Program-made: the position numbers and the translations under genes
Assembly (NCBI GenBank): GCA_035998445.1
Contig: DASYHQ010000013.1
Span: 124,001 to 188,000, forward strand
Length of the DNA: 64,000 nt
Direction: 5' to 3'
DNA from: Tepidisphaeraceae bacterium
GTDB lineage: Bacteria; Planctomycetota; Phycisphaerae; Tepidisphaerales; Tepidisphaeraceae
The notes under the pieces: model-generated
The model's input: the letters and a program-made list of their open reading frames with translations, nothing else
The model's database searches: none
What the model was told of the DNA's origin: nothing
Part shown: positions 19,608 through 26,626 of the stretch, one piece after another
Numbering within the stretch: position 1 is the first letter of the stretch
How the letters are laid out: each line of letters starts with the position of its first letter

Positions 19608-20375
19608 ATGCAGCTCATCCTTCGCGGCGATGATGCCGGCGCTTCGCTTGCCGCCAACCGCGGCATCCTTACGGCATGCCGGGCCCGGCGACTGCCGAAC
19701 GCCTCGGTGATGGCAGTGGGTCCCGCACTCGATGCGCTCGCCGGTCCGCTGCGCGAGATGGGGAACAGTGTATGTGTCGGACTGCACGTCACGTTGAACT
19801 GCGAGTGGTCCGACAATCGATGGGGTCCCATCTTGCCAGCGGCGGACGTCGGTTCGCTGGTAATGCCCGACGGCACATTCACCCGCTCGCCGGCAGCCCT
19901 TCACGAGCGCGATGCGGACCGCGCTCAAATCCGCGCCGAGATCGAAGCCCAACTCGCGACCCTTCGGCGGGCCGGGCTAACCGTGTCGTACGTCGATGAA
20001 CACATGGGCGTCGGTTGGCTGCCCGGCGTGCGCGACCTGATCTGTGAACTCGCTGATCGGGAAGGGCTCATCGTAGCCGCCCGTTTCGCTCATCTGTCAC
20101 TCAAGGATGTGGCCGGCGACGGGCAGCTAGATCGCATCGCCGCGGCTTTGGACAAAATCGAACCCGGTCTTTCGGCCACCGACGCGCGGGTGTTCATCAC
20201 GCACCCCGAAGCGCCCTCGCCTTCCGACCCGCCTGACCGTCGCGACCCATCCGAGTTTCGTGCTCGGCAGGCGGATCTTGCATTGTTGCTCGATCCGGCG
20301 CTCGATGTCCTGCTCTCGCAACGAGACGTATCCGCGGTCACGTACGTGCAGGCGAACGCGAATCCGTCTACTTGA
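19608..20375 (+). CDS. ChbG/YdjC-family carbohydrate deacetylase
   Basis: 255 aa. The ATG at 19608 is preceded by CGGAGAG; a GTG at 19584 is less likely. Family motifs: LRGDDAGAS (metal-binding Asp-Asp, residues ~4-12), VGLHVTLN (His of the metal site), VDEHMGVG near 131 and FITHPE near 195. YdjC/ChbG enzymes remove N-acetyl groups from chitooligosaccharides or similar sugars using a divalent metal. The usual second His of the middle motif (often DxHxH) is Met here (DEHMG), a small deviation. Likely co-transcribed with the isomerase upstream. Confidence 0.83.
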   Translation: MQLILRGDDAGASLAANRGILTACRARRLPNASVMAVGPALDALAGPLREMGNSVCVGLHVTLNCEWSDNRWGPILPAADVGSLVMPDGTFTRSPAALHERDADRAQIRAEIEAQLATLRRAGLTVSYVDEHMGVGWLPGVRDLICELADREGLIVAARFAHLSLKDVAGDGQLDRIAAALDKIEPGLSATDARVFITHPEAPSPSDPPDRRDPSEFRARQADLALLLDPALDVLLSQRDVSAVTYVQANANPST

Positions 20376-20642
20376 TGTTCCACGTCACCGGCCCCTTGCG
20401 CCGCCGTTTATTGACAAGTACGGACCGGTCATCGCATCTTTCAGTTCTGACGAAAGTTGTTGAAGCGTCATAACACGGTGGTGCATCCGTGGGGATTTCA
20501 GGCGTAATCCAAATTCCCGAAATCCCTCGGAATCAGGCGAAATTGGAAGCGAAGGCGACTCAATACCCGAGATTGGCCGTGTTGGACCGGTGCGATTTTC
20601 GAACAGCCGACTCCGGGCTTTATGTCGGTATGAGCCTTCGGT

Positions 20643-20648
20643 TAACAT
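20643..20648 (+). promoter_or_regulatory. -10-like TAACAT box 7 nt before adk
   Basis: TAACAT, 7 nt, then the ATG at 20656, and no Shine-Dalgarno sequence. The -35 region is not convincing. Candidate leaderless promoter. Confidence 0.45.
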
Positions 20649-20655
20649 CGGTGGC

Positions 20656-21315
20656 ATGCGCTACAAGACCATCCTCCTCTTCGGAGCTCCCGGCAGCGGC
20701 AAAGGGACGCAAGGGAAGATCCTCGGTGAGATTCCCGGCTTCTTCCACAGCGCCACCGGCGACATCTTCCGTTCGCTGGACCTGCAGAGCGAGATGGGCC
20801 GCATCTTCTGGGAGTACGCCGGCGAGGGGAAGCTGGTGCCCGACGAGTTCACGATCAAGCTTTGGAAGCAGTTCATCCAAGGCATGGAGATGGTGAACCA
20901 GTTTCACCCCGAGAGCCAGATTTTGGTGCTCGACGGCATCCCGCGCAACCTCACGCAGGCGAAGCTGTTGGAGGACACGATCGACGTCGTGAAGATCATC
21001 TACCTGCGCACCGACAACCTGCAGAAGATGGTCGAACGCCTGAAGCGCCGCGCGCTGAAGGAGAACCGCTTCGACGACGCGAACGACACGGTGATCCAGC
21101 ATCGCCTGGAGGTGTACGAGCAGGAGACGCGGCCGGTGCTGGACTACTACTCCGCCGACAAAATCGTGCGCATCGACTCCACGCTCAGCCAGATCCGGGT
21201 GCTGAGCGAGATCCTAAGCGTGATGGTGCCGATCAAAGAGGCCCACGATGGCCGCGGTTCGGCGAACCTCATTACGGTCCAACCGCATGCCGCCGCGGCA
21301 GCAGTGACGACGTAG
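20656..21315 (+). CDS. adk: Adenylate kinase
   Basis: 219 aa from the ATG at 20656. The P-loop GAPGSGKGTQ lies at residues 10-19, followed by FFHSATGDIFR (NMP-binding), LDGIPRNLTQA (normally DGFPR; here DGIPR) and RFDDANDTVIQHRLEVYEQET (split: RFDDANDT and IQHRLEVYEQET), the arginine-bearing helix after the lid. The lid is of the short kind, without a Cys4 zinc site. Catalyses ATP + AMP to 2 ADP in the cytoplasm. The C-terminal ~20 residues (after DGRGS) are an extension beyond the usual end. Convergent with efp, with a terminator hairpin between them. Confidence 0.9.
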   Translation: MRYKTILLFGAPGSGKGTQGKILGEIPGFFHSATGDIFRSLDLQSEMGRIFWEYAGEGKLVPDEFTIKLWKQFIQGMEMVNQFHPESQILVLDGIPRNLTQAKLLEDTIDVVKIIYLRTDNLQKMVERLKRRALKENRFDDANDTVIQHRLEVYEQETRPVLDYYSADKIVRIDSTLSQIRVLSEILSVMVPIKEAHDGRGSANLITVQPHAAAAAVTT

Positions 21316-21358
21316 ACGGGCGATGCGCTTAACCGCGTGGCGGTTTAGCGGCTTCACC

Positions 21359-21490
21359 GCGTAGCATGGGCGTCTTGCCCATGCCTGTGGATTAGAATGA
21401 AGATTTTTTAGTGGCAAACCGCTTCGACCAGGCAGTTGCCACAAATTGAATCGTGCCGCCTCACGACAAGCATGGACGAGACGCCCATGC
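21359..21490. repeat. Inverted pair of GCATGGGCGTCYYGCCCATGC elements between adk and efp
   Basis: A short palindrome at 21364-21384 (arms GCATGGGC / GCCCATGC) is repeated in reverse orientation at 21470-21490 with two changes. The same element, again as an inverted pair, occurs at 31751-31886. Dispersed repeat of the REP type. Confidence 0.75.
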
Positions 21491-21512
21491 CACGGCCGTT
21501 GCAAAACGAAGA

Positions 21513-21548
21513 GAGGCACGGACCCTGCGGTCCGTGCCTCGTTTTATT
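21513..21548 (+). terminator. Rho-independent terminator hairpin, likely bidirectional
   Basis: A 12-bp perfect stem (arms at 21513-21524 and 21529-21540, loop CTGC) is followed by GTTTTATT on the plus strand, with an A-rich tract (AAAACGAA) before it. It can stop adk transcription, and to a lesser degree efp transcription from the other side. Confidence 0.85.
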
Positions 21549-21571
21549 CAGTTCCAATCGATCGCCGCAGC

Positions 21572-22126
21572 TTACGCGCGGCTCTGGTACGAGCCGGACT
21601 CGGTGCTGATGCGTACCACTTCGCCCACCTCAATGAAGGGGGGCACGCGGGTCTTCAAACCCGTCTCCATCACCGCGTCCTTCTGCTGATTTGTGGCAGT
21701 GGCGCCCTTGATGCCCGGGGCGGTGTCGGCAACGGCGAGGTCGACCGTCTTGGGCAGTTCATAGCTGACGATCTTGCCCTCGTGGAACATGGCCATCAGG
21801 GTCGTGTTCGGCTTGAGGTAGAGGATGTCGTCGCCGAAGACTTCCTTCGGAATCGTATCCTGATCGTACGTCTCCAGGTCCATCAGCACGTGCCCGTCTG
21901 CGTCGCTGTAGAGATACTCGACCTGCCGGCGGTCCAGCGTGGCCGTCTCGATGTCGTCAGTCGCGCCGACGCGCTTGTCCTGAATCGTGCCCTTCGACAC
22001 GTCGCGCATTTTGAACTGCACCTTCGCCCGCAAGTTGCCCGGCGTGTTGTGATCGGCCCCGACGACGACGTACAGCTTGCCATCAATGATGACGGCCTGG
22101 CCCTTCTTGATATCGCTTGCTCGCAT
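21572..22126 (-). CDS. efp: Elongation factor P family protein with atypical tip loop
   Basis: 184 aa. The ATG at 22126 is preceded by AGAGGAAAAC. Three beta-barrel domains: MRASDIKKGQ at the start, the domain II hallmark VDLAVADTAPGIKGATA near 128-144, and a C-terminal OB domain. The domain I loop that reaches the peptidyl-transferase centre reads DHNTPGNLRAK: the residue aligned with the modified Lys34 of E. coli EF-P is Asn31. The sequence also has YeiP/EfpL-like features (VQFKMRDV; the TAPGIKGATA stretch). It relieves ribosome stalling at polyproline. It could be a canonical but unmodified EF-P of this lineage, or an EfpL-type paralogue. Confidence 0.88.
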   Translation of the reverse strand: MRASDIKKGQAVIIDGKLYVVVGADHNTPGNLRAKVQFKMRDVSKGTIQDKRVGATDDIETATLDRRQVEYLYSDADGHVLMDLETYDQDTIPKEVFGDDILYLKPNTTLMAMFHEGKIVSYELPKTVDLAVADTAPGIKGATATNQQKDAVMETGLKTRVPPFIEVGEVVRISTESGSYQSRA

Positions 22127-22157
22127 GTTGTTTTCCTCTAATTTTCGAGAGTCCCGA

Positions 22158-22186
22158 AGGTTATCCGCAGGCGCAGGTGGCGTCAA
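22158..22186 (-). promoter_or_regulatory. Sigma-70-like promoter for efp
   Basis: On the minus strand TTGACG (22181-22186), a 17-nt spacer and TAACCT (22158-22163) lie about 32 nt before the efp start. The -35 box is strong, the -10 weak. Unlike its neighbours efp has a leader with a Shine-Dalgarno site. Confidence 0.5.
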
Positions 22187-22269
22187 ACGGGTCGCTCATC
22201 CAATGCTTCATACAATTGCCGGAAACCGGGAGACGCTTGCTCTGTCTCGACTTTGGCTTCCGTCATCAT

Positions 22270-22370
22270 CCTGTAGTGGCGACGCCTGCGTCGCGGTCGG
22301 GGCGCAGCCCCGAATCCCGGCGTGATTCGACGCTTCGCGCCGACCGCGACGCAGGCGTCGCCACTACAGG
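22270..22370. repeat. Long inverted repeat with 31-bp perfect arms
   Basis: CCTGTAGTGGCGACGCCTGC and the following 11 bases at 22270-22300 are exactly inverted at 22340-22370, with a 39-nt middle that is itself partly self-complementary. The core GGCGAC...GTCGCC is shared with the hairpin at 26581-26612. Lies between two codirectional minus-strand genes (methylase end and efp start). Confidence 0.85.
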
Positions 22371-22428
22371 AACTGCTTTAACAGAGGGGGCGAGACAGAG
22401 CAGGAGACTCTGAGTTCAGAGACGCCGC

Positions 22429-23139
22429 TCAACCTGACGAAGCGGAACGCTTACGCATGATAAACAGGTAATTGAACCCCCTCAGGTAGAAGTTTCCCTC
22501 TTCCGCTGCCTTGCGGTAGTTGCCCATCTCCAACGTCTTGTTGTGGCGGACGACGGAGATGATGTCGACGGGTTCCAGGCCCGCCGCCTGCATGCGCTGG
22601 AACAGTTCGAAGCCAAGCGGGTAGAACTTCTGCCCGTGGACGTAGCTGTCGCTGACGTAGAGCGCCATGTGGCCGCCGGTTTTTAAGACGCGCACGATAT
22701 CGGCGATCACCTGTTCCATGGCGGTGTAGTACTCGCCGGTGGCGGCGTCGAGCTTGCCGATGTCGCGGGGGTCGTCGCCGTAATCTAAATGCGTGCTGTA
22801 AGGCGGATCGATGAAGACGAAGTCGGCTTTCCCCGTCAGCTCGGGTGGCAGCTTGCGCGCGTCGACGCGGAAGATGTCCTTTCGGCTGGGGTGGACGTCG
22901 TAGCCAAGTGCTTTGCGGTTCAGGTCGCGCGCCACATCGAGTGTGGTGCCGCTGCCACAGCAGGGGTCGATGACGAGGTCTTTCTCCTTCGTGTAGCGTT
23001 GCAGCAGGTTCCAGATGATGTAGCTGGGCGTGGCACCCTTATAGCCCGGGCGGCCCTGTTGGCCTTCGCCGTAGTCTTGCGAAGGGTAGTCCCAGAGGGT
23101 GGTGGGCTGGATGCGGAGGGGTGGTCGTTTGAACTTCAT
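22429..23139 (-). CDS. DNA methyltransferase-like protein (N4/N6 class)
   Basis: 236 aa from the ATG at 23139; an upstream start at 23244 would translate a dispersed repeat into a false 35-residue head. Motif I-like DPCCGSGTTLDVA (AdoMet binding) comes before motif IV DPPYSTH (catalytic), and LKTGGHMALYVSD lies after it. This resembles the N4-cytosine/N6-adenine (beta-type) methylases, although PCCGSGT before DPPY without a visible target-recognition domain is also seen in solitary or RNA-acting methylases. No restriction enzyme gene is nearby, so probably an orphan enzyme. The target is unknown. Confidence 0.78.
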   Translation of the reverse strand: MKFKRPPLRIQPTTLWDYPSQDYGEGQQGRPGYKGATPSYIIWNLLQRYTKEKDLVIDPCCGSGTTLDVARDLNRKALGYDVHPSRKDIFRVDARKLPPELTGKADFVFIDPPYSTHLDYGDDPRDIGKLDAATGEYYTAMEQVIADIVRVLKTGGHMALYVSDSYVHGQKFYPLGFELFQRMQAAGLEPVDIISVVRHNKTLEMGNYRKAAEEGNFYLRGFNYLFIMRKRSASSG

Positions 23140-23164
23140 TGCGTGGAAAGGATATCGGTTGGTC

Positions 23165-23207
23165 CCCTCTCCCGCATGCTTCGGGAGAGGGTTAGGGTGA
23201 GGGTGAT
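23165..23207. repeat. Dispersed GC-rich hairpin repeat (CCCTCTCCCG type)
   Basis: CCCTCTCCCG (23165-23174) and CGGGAGAGGG (23182-23191) form a 10-bp stem, followed by TTAGGGTGAGGGTG. This sequence is a well-known dispersed repeat in many bacterial genomes and gives false PHPNPLP peptides when translated, as in the frame upstream of the methylase. Confidence 0.8.
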
Positions 23208-23292
23208 TTCGATCTGCTGACAATTCTTGTAAGAAGGAAATCACCGTAACCTAGCCTAGCCTCTTCCGGATTGCCGGGAGAGGAATCGGAGA

Positions 23293-23952
23293 TCAATCCG
23301 GCAATCGCCGCTTCACGTCCTCGGCCAGCTTGGCCTCCAGGTTTTCATCGCGGCGGACGGCGTACCAGTACTGCGGGTAGTTGGCCACCGGTGGGTCGAA
23401 GTCGTTGTAGCCCTGCACCGTGGCGCCGGACAGCGCATTGCGATTCAAGACGCCGAGCGTCACCCGGCGGTCCTGCGAGGCGCGGCGTTCGACGACCACC
23501 TTGGGGTAAGCCTCGACCAACGGTCCGACGACGCGCAGCTCGAACTGGATCGTCCGCCGAACGGTGCCCAGGCTGCTTTCGGCGATCGAGTAGGCATCGG
23601 GCAGATCGCGCCGCCAGAACTCCAGCAGTTGCCCGCCGAGCAGCGGTCGGCTGGTGAGGATGCCGCTGCGATAGTCGCGACGTTCGAAATCGAAGAACCG
23701 GTCGTCCACCGCATCTTCACAGGCCTTCCAAAGGCGGTCGTAGTCCACGTCCTGCACGACCACGCTTGGTGGCCGATCGAACCAGTAGTCGAGCGAGGCC
23801 GTCTCGATCGGCGCGTACAGCGGATCGATCTGCGGCATACCCTTGGTGGCGCAGCCTGCGAGCGTTACGCACATTGCAAGGTGTAAGGAAGAACGCTGAA
23901 GGGTGAACAAGGCCTTCCCGCGACCCGCGTTGTTCTGCTTCTCTTGTGTCAT
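23293..23952 (-). CDS. Lipoprotein of unknown function
   Basis: 219 aa from the ATG at 23952, which follows AGGTGGAAC; an ATG at 23973 is weaker. A lipobox ends the signal peptide (LAMCVTLAGC; Cys at residue ~34), so the protein should be lipid-anchored. The mature part has a pattern of DYDRLWKACEDAVDDRFF, then YRSGILTSRPLLGGQLLEFW (split here), QFELRVV and PKVVVERRA, reminiscent of small beta/alpha lipoprotein domains in planctomycetes. No enzymatic motif is seen. It ends 153 bp before the methylase start and begins 31 bp after pyk, on the same strand. Confidence 0.78.
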   Translation of the reverse strand: MTQEKQNNAGRGKALFTLQRSSLHLAMCVTLAGCATKGMPQIDPLYAPIETASLDYWFDRPPSVVVQDVDYDRLWKACEDAVDDRFFDFERRDYRSGILTSRPLLGGQLLEFWRRDLPDAYSIAESSLGTVRRTIQFELRVVGPLVEAYPKVVVERRASQDRRVTLGVLNRNALSGATVQGYNDFDPPVANYPQYWYAVRRDENLEAKLAEDVKRRLPD

Positions 23953-23982
23953 CGTTCCACCTTCATCCTTCACCCTTACGTC

Positions 23983-25488
23983 TCACACGCCGCTGTCGAT
24001 CGCGACGCTGTTGCCCGAGGGGCGGTCGAGTGGATTGGTGCTGAACTGTTCGCCAACCGTGTGGATGAAGACCCCGTTGAGCGTGCCGGGCGTGCCCATG
24101 CTGGCGCCGGCGACGATGATGATGCGGTCGCCCGCCTCGGCGAACTTGCGGGCGAGGATGACCTGATCGGTATCGGCGGCCAGATGCGTGATGTCGTCCG
24201 GTGGAACCATCTCCTGTGGCACCACACCGTAGTGCAACGCCATTCGACGCAGCACGCCGTGGTCGCTGCTCATGGCGATGATGGGCACCGGGAAGCGCGT
24301 CTTGCTGAAGATGCGGGCGGTCTCACCGCTTTGGCTCCAGATGATGACGAGTTTGATGCCCAGTTCCTGCACCATCTGGTAGACGCCCTTGGCAACCGCG
24401 GCCGACATCTGCAGCGTTTTGAGGCGCATCGCAGGTTCGTGCGTGCGGTTCTTCGTAAGATAGCGCTCGGTGACGTCGGCGATGTGCGCCATCGTGTGAA
24501 CGGTGACGATCGCGAACTTGCCGACGCTGGTTTCGCCGGAAAGCATGACGGCATCGGTGCCGTCGTAGATCGCATTCGCAACGTCGCTGACCTCGGCGCG
24601 CGTCGGGCTGGCGGCATCCACCATGCTCTGCAGCATCTGCGTCGCCACGATCACCGGTTTGCCCGCGTTTTGGCAACGGCGGATGAGGTCCTTCTGCAGG
24701 ATGGGCACCTCGGCGACGTCCATCTCAACGCCCAGGTCGCCGCGCGCAACCATCAGGCCGTCGGACGCATCGATGATCTCGTCGATCTGCTTGATCGCCT
24801 CCGATTTTTCGATCTTGGCAATCAGATGGGCGGTGCTGTTGCGCTTGCGCAAATGCTGGCGAAGTGTGTTGAGGTCTTCGGCGCTGCGCACGAACGAGAG
24901 GGCGACGTAGTCGATGTCGTTCTCGATCGCCCAGTCGGCACATTCCCAGTCGCGTTCGGTAATGCTGGGGGCATTCACGTGCGTGTTGGGCAGGTTGATG
25001 CCCTTGTTGTTCTTCAGCACGCCAGCGACCGTGCAGTTGGCACGAACTTCGTTGCGGTCCTTTTCCACGCAGACGAAGCGGATCAAACCGTCCTCGATCA
25101 GGATGCGGTCGCCAACCTGCACGTCGTCGACGAAGCGGTCGTAGATGCTGCTGACGCGCTTCTCGCCATCAATGAGGTTGCCGACGATCGGCTCGCGCTG
25201 AATGACAAGCGTATCGCCGACCTCCAGCGGCAGCCCACCGGTACCATCGACGTCTGCAATCTTGCTCAAGCGAATCTTCGGGCCGCACAAATCGCCCAAC
25301 ACCGCGATGGGCCGATCGAACCGGGCAGCGGCCTCGCGGATCATGCGCAGCATGAGCAGGTGCTCGTCGAGCGTGCCGTGCGAAAAGTTCAATCGGCAAA
25401 TGTCGACGCCCGCTTCGAACAGCTTGTAAAGCGTTTCGGTGCTGCGGGTGGCGGGACCCATCGTGGCGATGATCTTAGTGCGAATCAT
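23983..25488 (-). CDS. pyk: Pyruvate kinase
   Basis: 501 aa, slightly longer than the usual ~470. The start MIRTKIIATMGPATRS, LNFSHGT, DLCGPKIR, the active-site IAKIEKSEAI (catalytic Lys), MVARGDLGVE (Mg site) and MLSGETSVGKF are all present, in order. Converts phosphoenolpyruvate and ADP to pyruvate and ATP in glycolysis. The C-terminal regulatory domain follows, with IWSQSGETAR and a short tail. Codirectional with the lipoprotein gene downstream. Start chosen at the first Met, directly at the conserved beta strand. Confidence 0.95.
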   Translation of the reverse strand: MIRTKIIATMGPATRSTETLYKLFEAGVDICRLNFSHGTLDEHLLMLRMIREAAARFDRPIAVLGDLCGPKIRLSKIADVDGTGGLPLEVGDTLVIQREPIVGNLIDGEKRVSSIYDRFVDDVQVGDRILIEDGLIRFVCVEKDRNEVRANCTVAGVLKNNKGINLPNTHVNAPSITERDWECADWAIENDIDYVALSFVRSAEDLNTLRQHLRKRNSTAHLIAKIEKSEAIKQIDEIIDASDGLMVARGDLGVEMDVAEVPILQKDLIRRCQNAGKPVIVATQMLQSMVDAASPTRAEVSDVANAIYDGTDAVMLSGETSVGKFAIVTVHTMAHIADVTERYLTKNRTHEPAMRLKTLQMSAAVAKGVYQMVQELGIKLVIIWSQSGETARIFSKTRFPVPIIAMSSDHGVLRRMALHYGVVPQEMVPPDDITHLAADTDQVILARKFAEAGDRIIIVAGASMGTPGTLNGVFIHTVGEQFSTNPLDRPSGNSVAIDSGV

Positions 25489-25612
25489 AGTGTGTCAGCG
25501 TGCGCGCGTGGCCTAAGGGTGAATCATCTTCACGCGGGCGCGCGTGTCAAATGCGGGCGGCGGGGGGAGGCGGTTTCCTCCCACGCCAGACTTTGCGTAT
25601 GCTCACGCAATC

Positions 25613-26575
25613 GTGCTTCGACGCAACGTGCTCATCTTCCATCAGGCGGCGCTGGGCGACTTCGTGCTGACGTGGCCGCTGGCGATCGCGCTGGGGCGGT
25701 TATATCCGCAGTCACGGATCAAGTACGTGACGGCAAGCTCGAAGGGGCGGTTGGCCGAGCGGGTGCTGGGCGTCGATTCGCTCGACGCCGAAACGGGTTG
25801 GCCGACGCTCTTCAGTGAACGGCCAAACCCTCCGGAACCCGTGTTGCGCGCTTTGAGCGGCGCGCATGCAATCTTCGACTTCGGCGCGGGCCCGAACACC
25901 TTATGGTCCGCGAACATCGCGCAACTGGCCCCGGCGGCCGACCTGTTGCACCTGCCGACCAAGCCACCTGCTGACGATGCCGACGCGCGACACGTGGTGG
26001 AACATCTGATGCAGTCCCTCGCTGCTCGCCCCGCGGTCGCCACTGCGGTCGAACAGATCCTACGCTCCGTCCGCGATCGCGGTGTCGCGGCCCGGCGGAC
26101 GGTGGGGCAGGCAATCGTCATTCATCCTGGTAGTGGATCACCAACCAAGAACTGGCCGTTGGAGAACTTCATCGAAATGGCTGGGCGAGTGAAGGCGATG
26201 AACCGGCCGGTGCGGTTTCTGGTCGGAGAGGTCGAACGCGAATGCCTCATGGCTGAACAGATCGCGCAACTGTCGACTTACGGCGAGCTGATCGAACCGA
26301 CCGATTACGTGCACCTGCACGCGTCGTTGATCGACGCCGCCGTCTATGTCGGCAACGACAGTGGCCCCACGCACCTGGCGGCGATGTGTGGCGTGCCGAC
26401 CGTCGCGCTTCTCGTCCGACCCAACGCCAAAGTATGGGCGCCCGTTGGGCCGCGCGTGAGCGTGTTGGAAGGGGAAGCGATCGCAATCGACAAGGTTTTG
26501 GCGCGGATCAACGCACTAATTGCAACATCGGATGCCGCGCCGGATGTGAAGCTTGCCGACGCCTCGGATGACTGA
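25613..26575 (+). CDS. Glycosyltransferase family 9 (heptosyltransferase-like)
   Basis: 320 aa if it starts at the GTG at 25613, just before the conserved RRNVLIFHQAALGDFVLTWP (split: RNVLIFHQ, ALGDFVLTWP). A GTG at 25544 would add 23 low-complexity residues. A TATGCT box lies 9 nt before the chosen GTG. The C-terminal half has HPGSGSPTKNWP, GEVERE and GNDSGPTHLAAMCGVP, the donor-binding region of GT9 (ADP-heptose:LPS heptosyltransferase family). It probably adds a sugar to lipopolysaccharide core or another surface glycan; the sugar is not certain. Convergent with lepB. Confidence 0.82.
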   Translation: MLRRNVLIFHQAALGDFVLTWPLAIALGRLYPQSRIKYVTASSKGRLAERVLGVDSLDAETGWPTLFSERPNPPEPVLRALSGAHAIFDFGAGPNTLWSANIAQLAPAADLLHLPTKPPADDADARHVVEHLMQSLAARPAVATAVEQILRSVRDRGVAARRTVGQAIVIHPGSGSPTKNWPLENFIEMAGRVKAMNRPVRFLVGEVERECLMAEQIAQLSTYGELIEPTDYVHLHASLIDAAVYVGNDSGPTHLAAMCGVPTVALLVRPNAKVWAPVGPRVSVLEGEAIAIDKVLARINALIATSDAAPDVKLADASDD

Positions 26576-26619
26576 TCGTTCCGTAAGGGCGACGCAGGTG
26601 TCGCCCTTACGGCGCGATC
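26574..26619. terminator. Bidirectional hairpin between the GT9 gene and lepB
   Basis: A perfect 13-bp stem (26581-26593 with 26600-26612, loop GCAGGT), plus an outer GATCG/CGATC pair, lies between two convergent genes. The core GGCGAC-GCAGG-TGTCGCC is shared with the repeat at 22270-22370. It has no long T-run, so terminator function is inferred from place and strength. Confidence 0.65.
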
Positions 26620-26626
26620 CAGTTAT

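Noticed and set aside
22270-22370. Perfect inverted repeat taken as a CRISPR unit or IS end
   Set aside because: Only two arms in inverted orientation, no direct repeat series with spacers, and no transposase frame between them.
23983-25488. Large plus-strand frame overlapping pyruvate kinase
   Set aside because: Antisense of a gene with every pyruvate kinase motif in order.
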